Shown piece after piece: positions 51,732-63,824 of a stretch of DNA of 64,000 bases. The number at the start of each line of letters is the position of its first letter. Position 1 is the stretch's first letter. Position numbers and translations under genes: made by a program. This DNA comes from Diplonema papillatum. Lineage: Eukaryota; Euglenozoa; Diplonemea; Diplonemida; Diplonemidae. The notes under the pieces were generated by a model. That model made no database searches. It worked only from the letters and a program-made list of their open reading frames with translations, and had not been told where the DNA came from. The DNA is taken from contig JAPJBO010000270.1 of assembly GCA_030068145.1 (NCBI GenBank), positions 186,001-250,000 of the forward strand. The letters run 5' to 3'.

Positions 51732-54700
51732 ATGATAGAAAGCAGCATGTGTGGAACTCAAAACCGATTGGTGAAAGCGGCTATACTCCGTTCGCCCACT
51801 TTAAGCCGTGAGCTTTTCGGAAGCTTAAGGAGCGCACCTAACGTAAGCACAATTCACCCAGGAACTATTGTCCGCCGTGGTCGAGAAAAGAGGACAATCG
51901 GCTGCGTGAGCTGGCACAGAAGGAGCGGGTATGATTGCATTCTCCTTGATGCGTTCGACTGTATGTGTGGTACGGAAATAAATGCGGAAACTTGGGTTGG
52001 AGGTGTTCTTCGTGGTCTCCGTACACTAGTGAACCGTATCCATCTGCTTGTGCTCGCTTCGCCGAATGCAGCATACTCGCCTACTTTCAACTTGAGAAAA
52101 AAATCACAGAACGTCGGGAAAGCGAACATGACCCCCGATGAGCGCACTGAGTTTGAAGATCTTGAACGGCGCAACACGCGGTTCATCGATGCAGGCTTGC
52201 GGAGCATGGACAGCGCAAACATTGCTCCTTCAAAGCCGGTGTCGAACCGCGAGAAGCAGTTAGGCTTCGTCATTCGCAGGCTGTGCTGGGACCTGAGCGG
52301 GACGCTCTTCGGCAAGAAAAGGGAAACGGTGACCATTCCGCCGTTGCCAATCTTACTCGCTCTCATGGCTATCGCCACGGGATCGGAAGGCGATGCGCTC
52401 CAGGAGTTGAAGGCCCGCGTCGGTGCTCTGCGGCTCGGTGGAATATCGGACGCAGTCTTGGCCGCTAGCTTCATGCGTGAGAACCTTCACGAAGCAGTCC
52501 GAGAACGCATTACGATGGCAGTCGCCGTTTGGTTTTCCCACAGCGTCTCCATGGCGGAGCCGCTGTCGAAGGCAGCGGAGCGTCTGCAAGTCGCCGTTTC
52601 GGCCGTTCCCGACATCAATAGCCTCGCAGACTGGGTCAAAGCCAACGTATCCCCAAACAGCAGTGTTCCTAGCTCGGTCACGCTATCTGCTTCCAGGTAA
52701 GATCGCATTTTTGAACACCGCCCGACACAGGAAGAATTTGAACGCATGTAACCTTCACACACCGCCAGCCGGGTTTGCATGCATTTCTACTCGGGGACGC
52801 CCTCGGGGCAAAATCCCCCTGTGAGAACGAGCTCCGCAATTACCATGACGAACGACGCATTGAGCATGGAGACGGCCTTTCCAGCTTACTTGCGTGCGGG
52901 CTTCCGTTTTGTGTCACCTGCGACGCGGGTCGCCTGCGCGTACTGCTGTACCCGTTGCCTTCTCCACGCTTGGCTGCTTCTCGAACCGACCGCCTGCCTT
53001 CCCTTTTCTACCTTTCGCCTCTGTGGTCCGTCGGCTGCTTCGGCTCGGGCCTCCTGCTGTGCCATCTGAATCTCCCCGTCTGCCTTCCAAAGTTGCTTGG
53101 CACTCCGTGTTGCTCGCGGCGCTTGCAGCGCGGGCCTGGTCGCCCTGCGCCATTCCTGCATATAAGTCGAACTTTGAGTGTGAGCCCCTCCGAAGAAAGG
53201 CCCGTCACACTGGTTCCAGGCCGCTAGCCCGGGTCTCTGGGTCGTGTCCCCTCCTCCTCTTGGTCGCCTGGTCTTGAATCTCTAGTTCGTCCGGGCTCTT
53301 CGTTTTGCATCACCTCGTATCTCGATCCACTCCTGCTGAGCGGGCTTCTTCCGATTGTGTCACGGTGTGACGCGGGCCGCTTCACGCGGCTCGCCTGCAC
53401 GTGGACTGCTCTGTATCCGCCATTCTCCGCTTGCCGCTTCTGGAACCGACCGCACCTCCCTCTTCTGCCTTTCGCTTCTGTGGTCCGTCGGCTGCTTCGG
53501 CTCGGACGTCCTGCCGTGCCATCTGAAGCTTTCCCTGGTTTGCTTGGCACCCACGTTGCTCGCGCCGCTTGCGGCCCGGGTCTGAGAGCCGGTCGTCGCT
53601 TACTGGGTTGCGTCTTCTGCCTCCGGCGCGCCTTGTGGTATGAGTGCGCTGAGCTTTTCCTGCACTACGCCCGTGTTACATGCGCAGAACATCCGGAACG
53701 CGTCCAAATCGCTCAGGCCTACCTTTCGAATTCGACGCGCATATCAAGACCATCGCGCGCAAGCTCCTGTCGAAGGGGCTATAGCACCGTTTCCACCAGT
53801 TTGAGGCGCAACTGTCCCGGCTCCCCCTTGCCTTCTCTGTTGTGCAAATTACTTTGATCGCACAAACACCGCCCCTCGAAAGCCTTGCAATGGTTTACGA
53901 AGAAGATTCGATGCTTGCAGAACATGCATGAGAGGCAGTGTTCTCAGACATGAAATTGAGTTTCCCCCGACGAACTCCAATTACAATCGCAGCTGCATTG
54001 TGACGTGTGCGATCAAGTTCCAAGCTCGCTGGGGCCGCCCGTTTCCGGCCGACTTGACGTCCGATTTGCCGTTCCACGATCCCGAGTCAGCAGAACCAGT
54101 ACTGTGTCGAATGATGCACAACCGTGGAAGCTTTTCGTACATGGAGAAGGAAAATGCGTACCAAGCAGTATGTCCCACGTTCGCTTGAAAGGTTTTTGAG
54201 TCACCGGGTTACCTTCGGCGAAAGAATTATCTTTTATTCGCAGCCGCTGTACGAGAGTGAACTTCCGGCAAGACCACAGCGCTCAAAGGAGACCACAAGG
54301 ACCTGAATCAAAACGTTATCAACAGGTGGTGCTGCCGCTGAAGGGTGGCCTGGAGGTCGTCGTGATCCTGCCTAGCTTGAAGCCACACAGCGAGGGCCAC
54401 AGCGTGCTGGTCGACGTACTTGAAGACTTGGCAGCACAAGGGTGGGAGAAAGTCGTCGGTGAAACGAAAAGGATTGATGGTGATGTGTGGCTGCCGCAGT
54501 TTGATGTAACCGGTGTGACGCCGCTGCGCTCCACACTGATAGACTGTGGGTGCGAACACGCATTCGGTGCTAGGTCGCAACATCCCGGCTCGACGCAAGG
54601 ATCTGGACAGTTTACTATCAGCGAAGTCTTCGCCTACACCACTTGCGCCGTTTCCGAGGCCGGCATCTGTGCCGACTCCGAACCGTTCAGTCCGAGTACG

Positions 54701-56005
54701 AAGGACACGTTTGCTCTACCCGGCTCAAAGCGTTTTTCCCTGAAATGTGACAGGCCCTTCCTTTTTGTGGTGAGGCACCCGGAGACGAACAGCGTCCAGC
54801 TCTGCAGTGTGATCACGTCTCCGCCGCCGTTGATGCACTCGTTGGATATTGACACAGCACTGGCGCAGCCGGAAGTAGACGCGCTAGAGTTTTCTGTTCC
54901 CGTCGAGAGGAAGTGGTCGTCTGTGAAACGTACCCCGTCCGGGCTCGCAGACGGCGTGAAGAGCTCATTCCTCGACGTGTTCACGATGCCGGAGGACGAG
55001 GGGAACGTCGAGGAGCTGCTTGCGGCATCTCCGGGAAACAGCATCAAGATGAAAAGACGATCCGTGATCAAGATTGTCGGCGACGTGGAGGTAGCAACGC
55101 CATTTACGCCGCCGGACGCTCACTCAATACCATCTGATGTGCTCACAGGCCCTGTGCGCGCGCGGCGAAAAAGCCAGAAAAGCACGACCCCAGTCCGTTC
55201 ACCATCAGACGTCGAGCTACTCACCGAGCGGCAAAAGTCCGTCGAGTCCCTGAGCCCCGACCCACCTCTACAGTCGAACTCACCGCGCGCTGTGTCCAGC
55301 TCGCGCAGCTCACCGTCCCCCACGCAAGGCGTCCACAGCGTGTTCAGTGGTCTGTCAATGCCAGACTCTGAAGGCACCACTCCCAAAATGGCCGCCCGCC
55401 GCCGGAAAGCTAAGCAGTCATCCGGCCCGCCCGCTTCGGAAGGCGATGACGCGTCCCTCGCAAAAAGTGGCTTCGGCTTCGTTGACGAGCCTAGCCCGTC
55501 GGAACCGTCGCCGTTCGCGTTCATCGGCACGAAAGCTGCGGAGGACAAAACCTCGGATCGAGCAAGCGGAAACCGAACCTTGTTAGCGCCCAGCGACCTT
55601 GCCGAAACCAGTGCCGAGTGCAGTGGACACAGGGCTGTTCTCACGCGCAGCGATCCCGGAGAAAGTAGTACGGCGGCACTCGACCTTGACGAGCTTTTCT
55701 CACCCTCGTCCCAGGCAGTCACCACGGTCACCCACGTTCCGTCACCACCGCCACCATACTCGCCGACTCGCCACCAGTCCGCTTCCAGCGTCACCAGCCA
55801 ACAGATCCTCGCTTCCTTCGACGCGCCGACAGCCAATCAGGCGGAGCTTTTTCAAAAGCAAGCGGAGCTGCAGGCGCAGCTCGCCGCCCTCCAGCAACAA
55901 ATCGCCTTGTCCGCAGCGCGACCAATGGCAACCCCTTCTGCAACTGCTCAGCCGACTGACGATTCGTTCGGAACGTTGTGGGATTCGTTCCGCAGCTCTC
56001 CGTGA
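51732..56005 (+). CDS. serpin-family protein with long N- and C-terminal extensions, three exons
   Basis: Exons: 51732-52696 (donor CCAG|GTAAGA), 53921-54167 (acceptor TTGCAG; donor GTATGT; an alternative in-frame acceptor at 53947 removes nine residues) and 54326-56005 (acceptor CAACAG). The phases agree and give about 963 residues. The serpin fold spans about 173-571: IPPLPILLALMAIATGSEGD, ERITMAVAVWFS, IKFQARWGRPF, MMHNRGSFSY, VVLPLKGGLEVVVILP and the signature KCDRPFLFVV. The reactive-loop hinge reads SEAGICADSE. It keeps the P15 Gly but lacks the small P14 and the Ala-rich P12-P9 of inhibitory serpins, so protease inhibition is doubtful. About 165 unassigned residues precede the fold. 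About 390 Ser/Pro/Thr-rich residues follow, ending in a Gln-rich coiled coil (QKQAELQAQLAALQQQ). No signal peptide is seen, so it is probably intracellular. Upstream exons are possible. Confidence 0.8.
52905..53600 (+). repeat. direct duplication in serpin intron 1
   Basis: Blocks 52905-53150 and 53360-53600 share GTGGTCCGTCGGCTGCTTCG, TGCTTCTCGAACCGACCGC-like and CTTGGCAC...GTTGCTCGCG phrases, about 455 bases apart. It lies wholly within the 1224-base intron. No coding function is seen. Confidence 0.65.
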
Positions 56006-56569
56006 CTGCCACTGCAGCGATCGCAGGCTCTAGTTCGCTCCTGCAAGCTCGGTCGGTTCCTGGTTATCAGTACCCGGCGTGACTTTGTGCTGTTCGACGT
56101 CGGTTCGAAACACTGTCTCGTGCCGGAAAGTATCACTATGGTCTAGCCTAGTGTGAAAATCAGTACTCGCTGGCAGCATCACTTCCCGCTAAGCAACGAA
56201 AGTCCCCGTTGTTCAGTGAGCGTAAGCTAAACGATTCTAGGAGCCCTTTTGGTGGCTGGTGTTGGCTCATTGATTCGGCAATGTCTCCCCACTCATGCAA
56301 TAACCTCACCCATACAATTTTGTGCTATGTGCCCGTCGGTCACCAACCGAAAATGGATCCCGTAGCTTGCTTTGTTCTTCATTCTTTTTGGAGTGATTTG
56401 TGCAACGGTTGGTTCCCAAATCACACCGGTAATCACTGACACGCAGGCCGATGATGAATGCAAACCGAGAGCGTCGATGGGCGATGAGGAGTTGTTGCGC
56501 TGTGAAATGGAAGCACAGCGCGATTAACACTATGACTTCACTTTCACGCTTGTAGCCGGTCGAAGCTTA
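56006..56569. other. serpin 3' flank
   Basis: No gene or repeat recognised between the serpin stop and the TA target duplication of Pogo2 at 56568-56569. Confidence 0.35.
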
Positions 56570-57092
56570 CTGGGGGGGTTAAATACAACGAGCGCCCGTT
56601 GTATTTAGTGCGTCAAGCTCAAAATGGAGGTTGGCGTCCAGAACGTGGTCTCCGAATACAACTGTCTTGGTATACAACTGTTTTCCCATGTAATCAACCG
56701 TGCCCCCGCACAAAGGCCCTTGAAAGGGAGCATATTTCGAGCAACTTTGTAAGATTTTTGCGCTGCCTGTCACAGGTTTCGTTTCGTCACGAATTTCGGA
56801 TTCCTAATGCTCAGGTTATCATACCGTTATGGTCTTATTCGGAACGAGTGATGAAAGGAGAGTTCGGGACGAGCGTTGAATTAAAAAACTTGAAAGGAGA
56901 ATCCGCTTCACGATAAGAAGCGATCATGACGTGGCGAAATCAAAAGCCACGATGGGGAGTCTGGGACTCCAGTGGGAAGGGCCGGGTGACTGGCGGAAAA
57001 GTTGAAAAGTAGAAAGTCGAGCTCAGTATTGCAATACGCTACGAGTCGTACGACGAGTTTTTTGCAATGCACTATACCAGGATTCCTGGCCT

Positions 57093-58193
57093 TCATTTGC
57101 CTCTTGGCCGACCTCCCGGGGCGTCGTGGTGCTTGCAGCCCTGTTGGTCGCAAAACCAACCCCCTGTATGCCGCCTTACAAAAAGCTGCTTGCAAATCAG
57201 GCAGCGCGGCCGGCGTGCAAGCTTCTTATTGCTATGACTTGTTTCTGGCACGACAGGTGCCTGGCTCTGGCTCGCGCGGGCTTTCTTGGCCGGCGGCTCG
57301 GGATTGTCCGTGCGCCGTTTCTTCTTTGCGAAGGCTGACAAGGTTGTCTGCTGCAGTGGGGCTGAGCCAGGCGACTTCGCTGGCTCCCTTGGACTCTGGA
57401 GGAGCTGAGTCAAAGCTGGGCTTGGGTTTGCGTTCAGTGTGCGATTCAGTTGACGCACGAGGTCGAGCCCTGGAAACGACTTGTTCAGTTTCGACTTGGT
57501 CACGCTCAGGGTTTCCAGGCAAGCATGAAATGCAATTTTAAAACGGGAAAAGACGTGAACGTCGAGGTACTGCACCTGTGACGTGCACTGTCCAGAAATA
57601 TCGGCATACTTGCAACCTGTGGTTTCCTTGGGGTACCGCAGTGTTTGAGTCCTGAACGTGAGTCAAAATTTGCAAGTGTGTTGCCTTTCTTACAAACAGG
57701 AAGAAAGGCAACACGTCGAATCCAGTGCCTCCACTCTGTCTTCACCCACGCTATCGGTTGAAACAACACACCGCTCTTGTCGAGGTGCTTACGTTCTTCT
57801 GCTGATATTCCCCAGACCACACAGCAAACGAAGATCTGCTTCGTTGGCTCAATAGTGAAGTCTGGGATCTTCACCGCAACGGTCGCTAAGAGAGTGGCAA
57901 ATCTCTTTTTGTTTGCGTCCGGGTCATGAAAGTCGAAACTCGAGCTGGCTGGGATCGGTCAGGACTTTGGATGAACCTTTTCTGCTACGATACAGCGGTG
58001 TTTCGTCTGTGTTGACGACATAGTCAAAAACTCCGTTGTCGTGTCTGGCCTGCTGTTTCTCGGAATCAAATCCAAGCGACAGGCTCCGCACGGTGCTCCA
58101 AAAGCCTCGTAGTCGGCTTCCGGCTTCTTCGTGAGATAGGGCGTTGCCTTTTTTACCTGAAACCCATTTCGTCGAGCAAAAGCGTCGATCCAC
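57093..58193 (-). pseudogene. Pogo2 DDE transposase catalytic region, frameshifted
   Basis: Continues the transposase after the HTH, but in several frames. VVNTDETPLYRSRKG (first Asp codon 58007-58005) is in the frame of 58193-57924. A middle part (IFVCCVVWGISAEERK) lies in 57874-57506. SQVQYLDVHVFSRFK (third Asp codon 57563-57561) lies in 57575-57093 and leads to a C-terminal finger PRCLICKQLF...WFCDQQGCKHHD. The second Asp region is damaged. At least two frameshifts or undetected introns are required, so this copy is probably dead. Confidence 0.7.
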
Positions 58194-59524
58194 TCGACGG
58201 AGGCAACGAAATTGGGAGGCTGCGGCTTGTATTGGAGGGCCACATCTTGGATGCGGGACCTTGTTACCAGGACCTCTTTCTCCAGCAGTTGCCTGACAGT
58301 TTGTGTTGTGTGAGCTTCGACACCCTGGAAGTGGGGTAGACCCGCCTCCCGCTTTTCGCTTCGAGGTGCTCTGCCATAAAGCTGCTTCAGGTCGCTTTTC
58401 TGGGTAAACAAAGTTCTGGCAGTGTTGCTGGTCGGGCTCCCAAACAGATACTTACAGAGAGAGGCACTTGTGACGCTCTTGTGTCTTGTGACGCTCTTGT
58501 GCCCAAGTGCGCTAAGGGTGGCAACTGCATGTTTGTGCGCCTCGGTATACACAGCGCGACGTTGTTTGGTGTCGTTTTGGGTCTGGCGCGGGGGTGTGCA
58601 TTTCTTCAGCTCTCTGTCAAGAAAGGTTGCGAGATCGGATGCTGACAAGTCCGGCAGTTTAGTGTCGTCTGTGGCACAGCCTTCCTCAGCGGTGTTACTA
58701 CTAATAGTAGCAGCGGGAGGGGCAGCCACACGAACATCGCTACTACTACTGGTGTCAGACCCCGATTCGTCAGTTGACTCAGTGCTCCACTCAACACCGG
58801 CAGAGTTCTCTTTTCTCGACAACAAATTGAAGGCTTCTATGTACCCGATAATGTTTTCCTTGCTGCACGCGATGGAAGCGCACAACCTTTTCGCGTCATC
58901 CAGCGACTGACACCCCGAGATCAAAAACGGCACTCAGCAAGTGTACACAGTGATATATCCACATGGATACCCGTCGTCTTGGTGACCCGTCTGCAGCACT
59001 TCGACCTTATTCGCCAACGCGTGGAGAGCATTCAGCAGCCTTTCTTTGCCGAAGGACGGAAGCGAGTCTACAACCAGACATTCACTTGAGGTGTTTCTGA
59101 AAAGCACAGTTACCCAGTGGAGTCCATGGTCGTCATTGGTGTTTACAACACTTGCCTGCCAGCTGTCGTTGGCGTGTTTGAACAAGTGGGACACACTCCT
59201 CGGCGAGAGCACCAAACGGTGGCAACCGTTCGTCTTTTCCCAAAAGCAACATCGCTCGCGAAACCTCTCCGCAGTGGGGTCTACTTGTGGGTCAAACTGC
59301 GGGTTCGGAACCAGCTCCATCCGGGATTCCCCAGGCAGCATGGTGATATCGAGCAGGTCCGCCACGTCCTCGTTGCCAAGAAATTCCGAGAAGACCTTGT
59401 GAGCACCCGGACCCCCAGGCCCAGGGCCACCCCCTCCCTGACGCCGTCTCCTGCCTTTACGATGACAGCGCTCGCGAAGATGTTTACGCATCTTCTTCAT
59501 CCGATGACTTCGCTTCTCGCCCAT
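57959..59524 (-). CDS. Ulp1 protease + CENP-B HTH in one frame with one TGA (Pogo2)
   Basis: Minus-strand frame from ATG 59524 to 57959 with a single TGA at 58936-58934. Before it: a basic N terminus, then an Ulp1/C48 domain with GLHWVTVLF (His), LVVDSLPSF (Asp) and QDDGYPCGYIT (Gln at C-6; Cys codon 58963-58961), all catalytic residues present. After it: an acidic/Ser linker, then the CENP-B/Tc5-type helix-turn-helix SRIQDVALQYK...FVASVEWIDAFARRNGFQ. The TGA falls six codons after the Cys-Gly motif. It could be a stop separating two genes, a recent mutation or a read-through point. The gene order (protease before transposase) is the reverse of Pogo1. Confidence 0.75.
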
Positions 59525-59956
59525 TCGCTCACAAACTATTGCCGCGCGCAACCACAGGACCGCAGCCAAAAGCCCCCAGCAACATGTTTTAAATCGTAGT
59601 TGGTTTCAGGTAGCCTGAAAATCACGCTTTTGAAATTGAATTTTATGGGGGCCGGCTTGTTCAATATTAGTGCTGAGAGTGCAGCTGACCGATTCCAGTC
59701 AATTCAAATGGAAGCACGCACACTTTGCAGCTCATACTGCACGGAGGGACTATGTTGAAGGGCCAGGGGTCTCGCAGCTAATACGGAAGTTGCTGAGTTG
59801 GCAGGGAATGTGAGTTTTCTTTCCGTCCGTGCCTCATGAAGCAAAAATGGATCTGTCTTTGTTTGTCTGCACTTGTGGATCACTGAAGCCGCCATGTGAG
59901 TTGTCTTTCGCAGCCAGCAAGGAAAGCGCAGAAAACGGGAAACAATGAATTAATTA

Positions 59957-61591
59957 GGGTAGGCGGTTTTTTTTTTTTTTTTGGCCCATGTCCGCGCGCG
60001 CGTAAATTTTTGGAAACCCCCGGAAAAAAAAAACTTTTGCCAAAAAAAAAACTTTTGGGATCTGTGCATTGGATGAGTGTGATGATGAACTTGATGTGTC
60101 CGAGGGGTTGCGGTGGCAGTCTAGAGTTCAGTAGTCCTGAACGTCACGCGGGGTGCGTTTCGACAAAAGCTTCCATAGTCGAATGCGAAGGAGAAAAAAC
60201 ACTCGGGTTTGAACTCGAGATCGCGGTTCGCTGGTACGACAAAGCAGTGACCCAGAGGACTGTCGATTGTGCGGGTGTCCGTCAAGCTATCTCCTGACAT
60301 GCCCCATTGCGATGTCACGGTCCTACCGAACCACCGTGCGAGAGCCTACTGACGGCTGGTCGGTGGCATTTCCATCGGCGAGAATAAGCGCCAGCTACCC
60401 GCAGATAGTATAGTGAACTTCAACTTCTGCTTTCCTCCACCTTGTGCAAGGATGGTTGCTCTCGCGGCTTCTGCGGTGGTCTGCTGTTGAAACCCCAAAA
60501 GGCGGACGTCGACCCCGTCGTTTCGGGTGTAGTGGCTTTGTCGATGTTACTCGAGTTCACAAAGATGAACTGTTTGGTGTAAACGGAGTTTGTCGGTACT
60601 CTGCCGACCCTCCTGTCAGCAAGCTGTAGCCAGTGGCCACCTTCTCATGCGTAGCAAACGGCCGGACTCACAAGATGTACCTCACCCACATCGAAAGAGA
60701 CCAGTGATGTCTCGACATCCGCACGGAGGGCAGGTGCTTCTAGCACACGGCAATTGGTTAGACGCCGTGTGCAACGAAGGCAGTTATGCTCAGGGGTGTG
60801 CGGTCTAGACTGTCAGGTGACGAGTGCCGTTTTCTTCGCAAATATACACCGCACCACAAGGCATTGCCGCCGGTCGCAAGCACCGTGAACGCATCGCTTG
60901 CCCCGCGTCCTTTTAATGCCTCCTCAGTCGAGTCTCAGATACGTCCCTACTAGTAGCTGCTTCAGGCGTCGGAACGCATAGACGCGTGCACTGCCCCGGA
61001 CTGGTTCTGTGTGATAATCGCACCACAGCGGCAAACCCTCCCGACATGCCTTGCCGGTAAAACCGCGCACATTTTCGAGGCTGAGGCTGTGCTTGTATCC
61101 CGCGTGCTTCGACTGCGTCCAGCAGGAGCTGGCTAAAGCTACGCGAATCTTGCTGTTTAGATTGACACCAACGTCAAAGTAGCACGATATTGCTTGCCCA
61201 GCGCACCAACCCATCACCAGTCATAGTCGGCTTCAAAGTCCATACACACTGAGGTAAACAACGTCTACGCGATTCGCATCGCCGTGAAGTATCGGTGTGA
61301 TGAACAGGTTTTCGACTTTCCCGAGCCGGACACGCTCGTGACTCCGCCTGCAGTCGCTCTCACGACCGGTATCTTTGAGCTCATCGTCCAGAAATTCCAC
61401 CAAGAACGGGCACAAAAGTGCCAACAGCGGACCGGCCAGTAGTATAGCCGGCACATATGGTGTGACATCCAGTAGCAGAAAGTCTTGTGGCAAAAGTTTT
61501 TTTTTCTGAAAAGTTTTTTTTTTTGCGCGCGCGCGCGTAAATTTCTGTGGGCCGACGGACATGGGCCAAAAAAAAAAAAACCCGCCTACCC
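59957..61591. mobile_element. TTA-flanked Harbinger-like TIR element nested in Pogo2
   Basis: Flanked by TTA (59954-59956 and 61592-61594). Ends are GGGTAGGCGG, then a T run, GGCCCATGTCCG and GCGCGCGCG, mirrored on the right. It is 1635 bases with no recognisable transposase, so non-autonomous. It shares its architecture (GGG end, T run, GCGCG block, 3-base TWA duplication) with 29594-31691 but not its end sequence. Confidence 0.75.
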
Positions 61592-61806
61592 TTAATGGAA
61601 TATTCAATACGAAAGAGAACGGATATGTCACAAACCCCGACCCACAGCGAGCCCTAATCAATTTTAGAGGCTTCAGTGAAGCGTGAAGAGAGCAGAACTG
61701 CATTGGAACAGTACTATTCCAAGACAGTAGTATTCAACGGAGCAAGGAGAAAAAACAGGGGGAAAAAACAGTGGTTCCATGAAAGTTGTATTTAGCCCCC
61801 CCTGTA

Positions 61807-62265
61807 AGCATTCCGTAGCAAGTTGTTCTAGACGCAAGTACTGTGAACGGGAAGGGAAAATTGTATGTGTCGCCACTTACTGTACGAAGATCAACGAGTG
61901 TCGTTGAGTTTCTGCTGCTATGACCCCCTTTCTCATTTTCGACGTGTGCATCCTTCTGGCCTTCGCACACGTTGCTCTTGGACTTGCACCCACGCGACGA
62001 AACGAAACAATTCGAAACGAGGCGTGACAAGTAGAAAACTACCGTGTTTTCCTCTTTCGTGAACTGCAGGGGTTCGTTTCGCACAAGGACGCATCGTAGC
62101 GCACGAGGCTTTATACAAGACCGATCCACAAGGGGTTGAGCAACACTGCCGAATACACGCCCGAGTTGCAGCCACAAGTCCCACAACGCGCCGCATCCCA
62201 TAGTCGGCTGATGTCTAGACCTGTGGACAAAAGGTCGGTTTTGGGGCTGTTTCAAACGGGATCAA
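61807..62265. other. spacer between two elements
   Basis: No gene recognised in about 460 bases. Confidence 0.35.
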
Positions 62266-63820
62266 CCCCCCCCCCCCCCTAGGGCTAAGTTGGATGGAAA
62301 CGCCGTTTCTTTTAGTTTTTTCGAAATAAGGAAACGGAAACGGAAACGGAAACGTTTCCGTTTCTTTTAAAAGAAACGCCGGAAGGCTCTTCATGCTGAG
62401 GGGTCCTATAAGATACCACTTCGCGGGTCCTTCTGTGTGTCCGTCGGGTGTCCGTTTCCAGCCAATTTTCGGCTTTCCTTTCAGAGGGCGGGATCACCTT
62501 CTTCTTTTGATCTACCAGCGGGCACTTCTCTTCCTCCGTCTTTTGGCGGGCTCTCTGACTCTTCAGGGCCCTTCCTGGGCTGTTCTTCGACTTGGCTCGG
62601 CCCCTTCTTGTGTGTCGTCGCGGTCTCGTTTGTGCAGAGCAGTCGCCGGTGCTCACCGCTTTCTTTCGTCGGCGATCCGACACGAGCAAATAGGTAACCA
62701 CAAGCTAATGATGCAGAATGTCGTCACATGTGGATGTTTTCTGACACCAGATTCCACTCTTCTGTGCCTACCACTTCGTCTTCTGATGCTTCCAACCCAC
62801 GTTCTCATGTGAGTGGGGCTTTTTGAATCTGCCGTCCTCTTCTGCACTGTTGGTGGGTTCTTCCTGCCGTCGTTGTCTATGCTCCGACAACACCGCCCCT
62901 TCCGGTGACGGTTGCCACCCGTCGTCGTATGCAAGGTGCACTGTGGCAAGCGATGTTTAACGCACACGTTACTGCGTGGCCATCGCTTTTCTGGCGGGTT
63001 CAACATTGCCCCGGCATACGTGTGCCCTTCTCACCTCCTGATGCTGATTGCACTCACTCTTTGTCTTACACCGCCGAAAGACCCGTCTTGTAGCCTGTGG
63101 CGCTGAACGATCGTATCTGTAGAGTCTATTATAGTAGTTTATTGGAGCGGATGTGCTTTCCCGATCGTCTTCAGCGCGTTGGCCAACAGCCTCGCATAAC
63201 AGAGCATCGTCGCCACAACAGCCATTGGTGTAAAGAGCTGCAGACCTCAAAAGTCAGCACAACCGGATGCGTGTGGTTGCGTCTGCTCCACGCGGTCGCA
63301 ACTCTTATGCTTCTTTCCTCCCTCTTTAGGTACCAGGGAAAACCTGCTACACGGGAGCCAAGCTTCACGTGTTCGGCGGTACTGCAGCGGCGGCCACCGA
63401 TTTCCCAAACTAAAGCATCAAGGCTTGGCGCACCTTGGGGCTTGGCGCTCGCGCTGAACACAAGCTCGTCGAGGCGGTCAGCCACAGGGCAAAGCGGACG
63501 GGGTTGTGGCACTGTGCTGCCTCGACTCAAGCTTTGCAAGCTGTGGTTGACCGTCACGTTCCTGGACCAGGAACGGCCTTTTTCTTTTCTTCTTTCTGTC
63601 TTCCTCCCTCTTTTCGGAGCCTCCTTGTCCACTGGATTGCGGGGTCCGCCGTTCGGAACACATTTCCGGTCGGACCTTCAGCCAGTATACTAGTGGCATA
63701 CCAGCCGTTTCTTTTGAAAAGAAACGGCGTTTCCATCCACCGCCAAAAAGAAGGAAACGGAAACGGAAACGGAAACGGAAACGTTTCCAACGTTTCCATC
63801 CTACATAGCCCTAGGGGGGG
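62266..63820. mobile_element. TIR element with CCCCCCTAGGGCTA ends and GGAAAC tracts
   Basis: Left end poly-C then TAGGGCTAAGTTGGATGGAA, with (GGAAAC)n near 62336-62365. The right end is the inverse (TTTCCATCCTACATAGCCCTA then poly-G), with (GGAAAC)n near 63753-63785. TCAA on both sides (62262-62265 and 63821-63824) may be a 4-base target duplication. The interior frames (for example 63097-63693 plus) show no transposase motif, so probably non-autonomous. Confidence 0.65.
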
Positions 63821-63824
63821 TCAA

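Larger units (their letters stand above)
56570..61804 (-). mobile_element. Pogo2: second pogo-like transposon with Ulp1 protease module
   Basis: Bounded by TA (56568-56569 and 61805-61806). Inverted ends CTGGGGGGGTTAAATACAAC and CAGGGGGGGCTAAATACAAC (read inwards). It is 5235 bases, of which 1638 are a later TTA-flanked insertion, leaving about 3.6 kb, close to Pogo1. It codes on the minus strand for an Ulp1-type protease, a CENP-B-like helix-turn-helix and a broken DDE transposase with a C-terminal zinc finger. The left end also contains a small internal palindrome of the TIR (TACAACGAGCGCCCGTTGTA). Confidence 0.8.

Noticed and set aside
54634..55836. Minus-strand frames of 145 and 238 codons
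   Set aside because: Antisense to serpin exon 3, whose plus-strand frame is supported by fold motifs and splice phase.
57002..57541. 179-codon plus-strand frame
   Set aside because: Antisense to the Pogo2 transposase C terminus, which has the recognisable motifs.
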